Source: Lentibacillus amyloliquefaciens (GTDB lineage Bacteria; Bacillota; Bacilli; Bacillales; Amphibacillaceae). Taken from it: DNA of 64,000 bases. Location: positions 2,480,001 through 2,544,000 of the forward strand of contig NZ_CP013862.1 of NCBI RefSeq assembly GCF_001307805.1, read 5' to 3'. Numbering within the stretch: the stretch's first letter is position 1; each line of letters starts with the position of its first letter. The translations under genes and the position numbers were made by a program. Positions 59,339 to 64,000 of this stretch are shown in pieces. The notes beneath the pieces were generated by a model. That model saw only the letters and a program-made list of their open reading frames with translations. It ran no database searches and was not told the origin of the DNA.

Positions 59339-59762
59339 TTGATTCACCACCAATTTCTTCACGTTTTACGAATTTGGTTTTAATCGGCAGTTTATGAGAA
59401 GCCAGACGCAGTGCTTCGCGTGCAACTTCTTCCTCTACACCTGCGATTTCAAACAAGATTTTCCCTGGTTTCACTACTGCTACCCAGCCTTCAGGAGCAC
59501 CTTTACCGGAACCCATACGGACTTCAAGGGGTTTTGCAGTATATGGTTTATCAGGAAAGATTTTAATCCAAACTTTTCCGCCACGCTTCATGTAACGCGT
59601 CATGGCGATACGGGCTGCCTCGATTTGGCGGCTTGTGATCCAAGTTGCTTCAACGGCCTGCAATCCATACTCACCAAAGGCGACGGATGTTCCACCTTTC
59701 GCTTGGCCTTTCATACGGCCGCGGTGTTGTTTACGAAATTTAACACGTTTAGGCATTAACAT
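59328..59762 (-). CDS. rplP: Ribosomal protein L16 (uL16)
   Basis: A 144-residue protein starting [19 protein letters not shown], standard for Bacillus. Confidence 0.98.
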   Translation of the reverse strand: MLMPKRVKFRKQHRGRMKGQAKGGTSVAFGEYGLQAVEATWITSRQIEAARIAMTRYMKRGGKVWIKIFPDKPYTAKPLEVRMGSGKGAPEGWVAVVKPGKILFEIAGVEEEVAREALRLASHKLPIKTKFVKREEIGGESNES

Positions 59763-59780
59763 AATGCATGTCCCCCTTCC

Positions 59781-60422
59781 TTAGTTGTCGTTTTTTGTTG
59801 GAAGGACTTCTCCACGATAGATCCACACTTTAACACCTAACTTACCGTAAGTTGTGTCTGCTTCTGCCTGGCCGAAATCGATATCGGCACGAAGCGTGTG
59901 CAATGGAACGGTTCCTTCACTGTAATGTTCCGCACGGGCAATGTCGGCACCGCCAAGACGTCCGGAAACTTGTGTTTTAATACCTTTCGCTCCTCCGCGC
60001 ATCGTACGTTGAATTGATTGTTTCTGAGCACGACGGAATGAAATACGATTTTCCAGTTGACGGGCAATGTTTTCAGCAACTAATGTGGCATCCAAGTCTA
60101 CTTTCTTGATTTCCACAATGTTGATGTGAACACGTTTGCCAGTCAGGCTATTCAACGATTTTCTGAGAGCTTCTACTTCGGATCCGCCTTTACCGATTAC
60201 CATTCCCGGTTTACCGGTATGGATTGTAATGTTAACACGGTTAGCTGCACGTTCAATATCTACTTTTGAAACAGCGGCTGTCTGCAGACGGTTTTCCAAG
60301 TACTCTCTGATTTTGATATCTTCATGCAATAAATCTGCATAGTCACTACCGGCATACCACTTGGATTCCCAATCACGAATAACGCCGACGCGAAGACCGT
60401 TAGGATTTACTTTTTGACCCAC
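59781..60422 (-). CDS. rpsC: Ribosomal protein S3 (uS3)
   Basis: A 213-residue protein starting [18 protein letters not shown] with the KH motif [13 protein letters not shown] near residue 79. Confidence 0.98.
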   Translation of the reverse strand: MGQKVNPNGLRVGVIRDWESKWYAGSDYADLLHEDIKIREYLENRLQTAAVSKVDIERAANRVNITIHTGKPGMVIGKGGSEVEALRKSLNSLTGKRVHINIVEIKKVDLDATLVAENIARQLENRISFRRAQKQSIQRTMRGGAKGIKTQVSGRLGGADIARAEHYSEGTVPLHTLRADIDFGQAEADTTYGKLGVKVWIYRGEVLPTKNDN

Positions 60423-60425
60423 TGA

Positions 60426-60767
60426 CTACCCCTCCTTCTTTTCTGATACCACGATTGTTACGTGGCTGGTACGTTTATTGATTTGACTTGCGCGTCCTTG
60501 TGCTCTTGGACGGAAACGTTTCAATGTCACACCTTCATCAACGAAGGCTTCAGAAATAACCAGGTTATCCGGCTCCATTTCATAGTTGTGTTCAGCGTTT
60601 GCTACAGCTGAATTCAAAACTTTTTCGACAACCGGTGAAGCGCCACGTTGTGTATGACGCAGAACTGCGATTGCTTCTCCAATTTCTTTTCCTCGGATCA
60701 AATCTACAACTAACCGAACTTTACGAGGAGCAATTCGAACAGATTTAGCAACGGCTTTTGCTTGCAT
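60426..60767 (-). CDS. rplV: Ribosomal protein L22 (uL22)
   Basis: A 113-residue protein with [20 protein letters not shown] near the start and [19 protein letters not shown] toward the end. Its stop and the start of rpsC are 3 nt apart. Confidence 0.98.
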   Translation of the reverse strand: MQAKAVAKSVRIAPRKVRLVVDLIRGKEIGEAIAVLRHTQRGASPVVEKVLNSAVANAEHNYEMEPDNLVISEAFVDEGVTLKRFRPRAQGRASQINKRTSHVTIVVSEKKEG

Positions 60768-60785
60768 GTAGAGTGCCTCCTCTCA

Positions 60786-61064
60786 CTAGCGTTTTGTTTT
60801 CCTGTCATCACCCGAGTGCCCTTTGAACGTACGGCTCGGGGCGAATTCACCTAATTTATGACCGACCATATCTTCTGTTACATAAACGGGAACGTGTTTC
60901 CGTCCGTCATAAACAGCAATCGTATGTCCGACAAAATTAGGGAAAATGGTTGAACGGCGTGACCAGGTTTTAATGACTTGCTTTTTATCGGATTCATTCA
61001 AGCTTTCAACTTTTTTCATGAGATGGTCATCTGCAAAAGGTCCTTTTTTCAAACTGCGACCCAT
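60786..61064 (-). CDS. rpsS: Ribosomal protein S19 (uS19)
   Basis: A 92-residue protein starting [22 protein letters not shown] 61064 has GGAGG 8 nt upstream; the six residues before it are excluded. Confidence 0.98.
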   Translation of the reverse strand: MGRSLKKGPFADDHLMKKVESLNESDKKQVIKTWSRRSTIFPNFVGHTIAVYDGRKHVPVYVTEDMVGHKLGEFAPSRTFKGHSGDDRKTKR

Positions 61065-61119
61065 GGAAAAACCTCCTTTCACGATAAACGACGGTTTTGT
61101 TTCCCGTCAGACTAGACGT

Positions 61120-61959
61120 TTATTTTTTCTTGCGTTTGCGTCCACGAACAATATATTTATTTGTTGCTTTATTGCGCTTACGGGTTTTGTAACCGATTGT
61201 CGGTTTACCCCAAGGTGATACAGGTGCTTCAAGACCGATGAATGATTTACCTTCACCACCGCCATGCGGGTGATCGAAAGCGTTCATAACAGTACCGCGA
61301 ACACTCGGACGTTTACCCTGCCAGCGTGACCGGCCTGCTTTTCCGACCTGGATGAGTTCATTCTCAAGGTTGCCTACCTGACCGATTGTAGCACGGCATT
61401 CGGATAGAACTTTACGCACTTCTTCGGATGTCAGACGCACCAGCGTGTATTTGCCTTCACGTCCAAGCACCTGAGCATCAGCACCTGCAGAACGTACTAA
61501 TTGACCGCCATGACCTGGTTTTAATTCCACATTATGGATGACCGTGCCCACTGGAATATCTTTTAATTTCTTGGCATTGCCCACTTTGATGTCGGCATTT
61601 TCTCCGGACTCAATCTTTTGGTCGCTTTTTAGTCCTTTTGGAGCCAGGATGTAGCGTTTTTCCCCATCTGCATAATAAACAAGTGCAATATTAGCAGTAC
61701 GGTTCGGATCATATTCAATCGTAGCAACGCGGCCTGGTATTCCATCTTTATCGCGCTTAAAGTCAATCAGACGGTATTGGCGCTTATGGCCGCCACCTTG
61801 ATGGCGCATTGTCATTTTTCCCTGATTATTGCGTCCGCCGCGTTTATACAGCGGGCTTAACAGAGATTTTTCGGGATTATCTGTTGTAATCTCCGCGAAG
61901 TTAGATCCCGACATATTACGTTTACCATTTGAGGTTGGTTTGTATCGTTTAATCGCCAT
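61120..61959 (-). CDS. rplB: Ribosomal protein L2 (uL2)
   Basis: A 279-residue protein with [20 protein letters not shown] at the start and [19 protein letters not shown], which holds the conserved His near the peptidyl-transferase centre. Confidence 0.98.
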   Translation of the reverse strand: MAIKRYKPTSNGKRNMSGSNFAEITTDNPEKSLLSPLYKRGGRNNQGKMTMRHQGGGHKRQYRLIDFKRDKDGIPGRVATIEYDPNRTANIALVYYADGEKRYILAPKGLKSDQKIESGENADIKVGNAKKLKDIPVGTVIHNVELKPGHGGQLVRSAGADAQVLGREGKYTLVRLTSEEVRKVLSECRATIGQVGNLENELIQVGKAGRSRWQGKRPSVRGTVMNAFDHPHGGGEGKSFIGLEAPVSPWGKPTIGYKTRKRNKATNKYIVRGRKRKKK

Positions 61960-61987
61960 CGTTTTCCCTCCTTTTTATGCTTGTTGG

Positions 61988-62275
61988 TTAGCCTTCAAAG
62001 AAATCCAGTTCTTTGCTGTCTTCTGAAAGCTGCACAATTGCCTTTTTACGGTCTGAACGGTATCCGCCGTAACGGCCCATTCGTTTAAATTTACCTTTAA
62101 TATTCATGGTGTTGACACGTTCCACCTTAACATCGAAAACGAGTTCAACAGCATCTTTGATTTCTGTTTTGTTCGCTTTAGGGCTTACTTCAAACGTATA
62201 TTTCTTTTCCGCCATCAAATCAGCAGAATCTTCCGTTATGACAGGGCGCCTTAAAATATCGCGTGGTTCTTTCAT
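61988..62275 (-). CDS. rplW: Ribosomal protein L23 (uL23)
   Basis: A 95-residue protein starting [20 protein letters not shown]. Its ATG overlaps the rplD stop as ATGA. Confidence 0.98.
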   Translation of the reverse strand: MKEPRDILRRPVITEDSADLMAEKKYTFEVSPKANKTEIKDAVELVFDVKVERVNTMNIKGKFKRMGRYGGYRSDRKKAIVQLSEDSKELDFFEG

Positions 62276-62898
62276 CGTGCAAACACCTCCCCTGCTTTCT
62301 CAGCTGCGCCTTTTGTGATGATAAGTTTGTCATGCGTCAGCAAATCTAAGACATTTACTTCATTCACTGTCAGCACATGTGCGTTTGGAAGGTTGTTTGC
62401 TGAACGGATAACATTCTCATCTCTATCAGCTGTCACAATCAGCACTTTTGTATCAACGTTCAATGCGTTAAGCATTTGGACGACTTCTTTTGTCTTTGGC
62501 GCTTCGATTGCGATATCTTCCAGCACAACCACGTTGTCTTCCTTCACTTTAGAAGACAAAGCTGATTTAAGTGCTAAACGGCGAACTTTTTTCGGCAATT
62601 TATAACTGTAGCTCCGTGGTGTTGGGCCGAATACAACGCCACCGCCTACCCATTGTGGTGAACGGATGGAACCTTGACGAGCACGGCCTGTGCCTTTCTG
62701 GCGCCATGGTTTGCGTCCTCCGCCTTTTCTTTCTGAACGGTTCTTCACAGCATGTGTGCCTTGGCGCAATGATGAACGCTGTTGAAGAGCTGCTTCGTTC
62801 AACACATGTGTGTTAGGTTCAATACCAAATACGGCATCGTTCAACTCTACGTCTCCGGCCTGGGTTCCGTCTTGTTTTAATAGTGCTACTTTAGGCAT
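62272..62898 (-). CDS. rplD: Ribosomal protein L4 (uL4)
   Basis: A 208-residue protein with [19 protein letters not shown] near residue 58, the segment lining the exit tunnel. Confidence 0.98.
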   Translation of the reverse strand: MPKVALLKQDGTQAGDVELNDAVFGIEPNTHVLNEAALQQRSSLRQGTHAVKNRSERKGGGRKPWRQKGTGRARQGSIRSPQWVGGGVVFGPTPRSYSYKLPKKVRRLALKSALSSKVKEDNVVVLEDIAIEAPKTKEVVQMLNALNVDTKVLIVTADRDENVIRSANNLPNAHVLTVNEVNVLDLLTHDKLIITKGAAEKAGEVFAR

Positions 62899-62924
62899 GA
62901 CTTCTCCTCCTTTCGTTTAAATGA

Positions 62925-63554
62925 TTAGTTAGCCTTTACTGCACTCGATACTTTTACGAATGATTTTTTTGCGCCGGGTATATTCCCTTTGATCAGTAAT
63001 AGGTTTTTCTCAGCATCTACCTTTACAACTTCAAGGTTTTGAATGGTGACTTGTCTGCCGCCCATTTGACCGGGCATTGTCATACCTTTGAAAACACGCA
63101 TTGAGTTAATGTCACCCAATCCGCCAGTCCCTCTATGGAAATGGGAACCGTGTGTTTCCGGACCGCGTCCCTGTCCATGGCGTTTGATAGCACCCTGGAA
63201 ACCTTTTCCTTTGGTCGTGCCTGTCACATCAATTATGTCCCCTGCTTCAAAAGCATCTACGCCTATTTCCTGACCAACTTCATATTCATCAGGGTTTGCG
63301 TGACGGATTTCACGAACGCAGCGCTTAGGGGTTGTGTTTGCTTTTTCAGCATGACCTTTTTCCGCTTTGTTTGAACGTGATTCTTTTTTGTCTGCAAAAC
63401 CGAGTTGTAGTGCTTCATAGCCATCATTTTCCATCGTTCTTTTTTGTAAAACAACGTTTGGCTCAGCTTGAATGACAGTTACCGGTGTTAGTTCACCCTC
63501 TTCTGAAAAGAGCTGTGTCATGCCGATTTTGCGGCCTAAGATTCCTTTCGTCAT
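62925..63554 (-). CDS. rplC: Ribosomal protein L3 (uL3)
   Basis: A 209-residue protein starting [20 protein letters not shown], with [20 protein letters not shown] near residue 115. Confidence 0.98.
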   Translation of the reverse strand: MTKGILGRKIGMTQLFSEEGELTPVTVIQAEPNVVLQKRTMENDGYEALQLGFADKKESRSNKAEKGHAEKANTTPKRCVREIRHANPDEYEVGQEIGVDAFEAGDIIDVTGTTKGKGFQGAIKRHGQGRGPETHGSHFHRGTGGLGDINSMRVFKGMTMPGQMGGRQVTIQNLEVVKVDAEKNLLLIKGNIPGAKKSFVKVSSAVKAN

Positions 63555-63583
63555 CCGTTACACCTCCTATTATTTTCATTAAT

Positions 63584-63979
<396 letters not shown>

Positions 63980-64000
63980 TCAACAACCTTTCACTTCCTT

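Overview
The window is chromosomal DNA of an endospore-forming, low-to-moderate GC Bacillota, most likely a halotolerant Bacillaceae of the Lentibacillus/Virgibacillus/Oceanobacillus type. This is inferred from gene order (S10-spc-alpha ribosomal operons, ecfA1A2T-truA-rplM-rpsI, cwlD-salA-gerD-kbaA-pdaB, an rRNA operon, rocF, sigW-rsiW, cdaA-cdaR-glmM, glmS), from the sporulation genes, and from the acidic character of several exported proteins. The order is the one familiar from Bacillus subtilis, read in reverse. No database search was possible, so the genus is a guess.

Region by region. 0-6.6 kb: an accessory block with a SirTM-type protein ADP-ribosylation operon (GcvH-like lipoyl carrier, zinc-type macrodomain, SirTM sirtuin, LplA2 lipoate ligase, luciferase-like oxidoreductase) and a divergent Old-Yellow-Enzyme oxidoreductase, preceded by a small DCC-family thiol oxidoreductase gene. 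6.7-17.1 kb: glmS with a glmS self-cleaving ribozyme, a TPR protein, an S9 peptidase, the cdaA-cdaR-glmM operon (c-di-AMP synthesis coupled to amino-sugar synthesis), sigW-rsiW with an autoregulatory sigma-W-type promoter, and a 49-residue Spo0E-like phosphatase. 17.2-22.7 kb: arginase and a four-gene mevalonate-pathway cluster (mvaA, mvaK1, mvaD, mvaK2), which is unusual next to these core genes. 22.9-23.6 kb: six tRNA genes with a good promoter and terminator. 23.75-24.14 kb: a probable internally deleted IS200/IS605-family element. 24.2-27.8 kb: a TIGR02206-type membrane protein, a small membrane protein, a large KatE-type catalase and a broken hydrolase gene. 28.0-33.7 kb: a complete rRNA operon (16S, tRNA-Ile, tRNA-Ala, 23S, 5S, tRNA-Asn, tRNA-Thr) on the minus strand with tandem promoters and a strong terminator. 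33.8-39.0 kb: a sporulation/germination set (pdaB, kbaA, gerD, salA, cwlD). 39.1-44.1 kb: three DUF948-type membrane proteins, an adaptor/membrane protein pair and an Eis-like acetyltransferase. 44.3-63.9 kb: rpsI-rplM, truA, the ECF transporter module, and the alpha, spc and S10 operons from rplQ back to rpsJ, all on the minus strand.

How the parts fit together. GlmS and GlmM are consecutive steps to UDP-GlcNAc and flank the c-di-AMP cyclase genes, so cell-wall precursor supply and wall-stress signalling (SigW/RsiW) sit together. The SirTM operon is a self-contained modification system: LplA2 puts lipoate on the GcvH-like carrier, SirTM ADP-ribosylates the carrier, the macrodomain reverses it, and two flavin oxidoreductases probably use or protect the lipoyl group. 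The intergenic spaces carry several repeat families typical of Bacillaceae, two of which occur more than once here.

The most noteworthy items are the complete SirTM operon with oxidoreductases on both sides, the mevalonate cluster with a terminator-like hairpin in its middle, a glmS leader with an extra 10-bp hairpin before the ribosome binding site, the IS200/IS605 remnant, a Gly/Ser-rich tail on GerD, the missing map gene between adk and infA, and two families of interspersed repeats.
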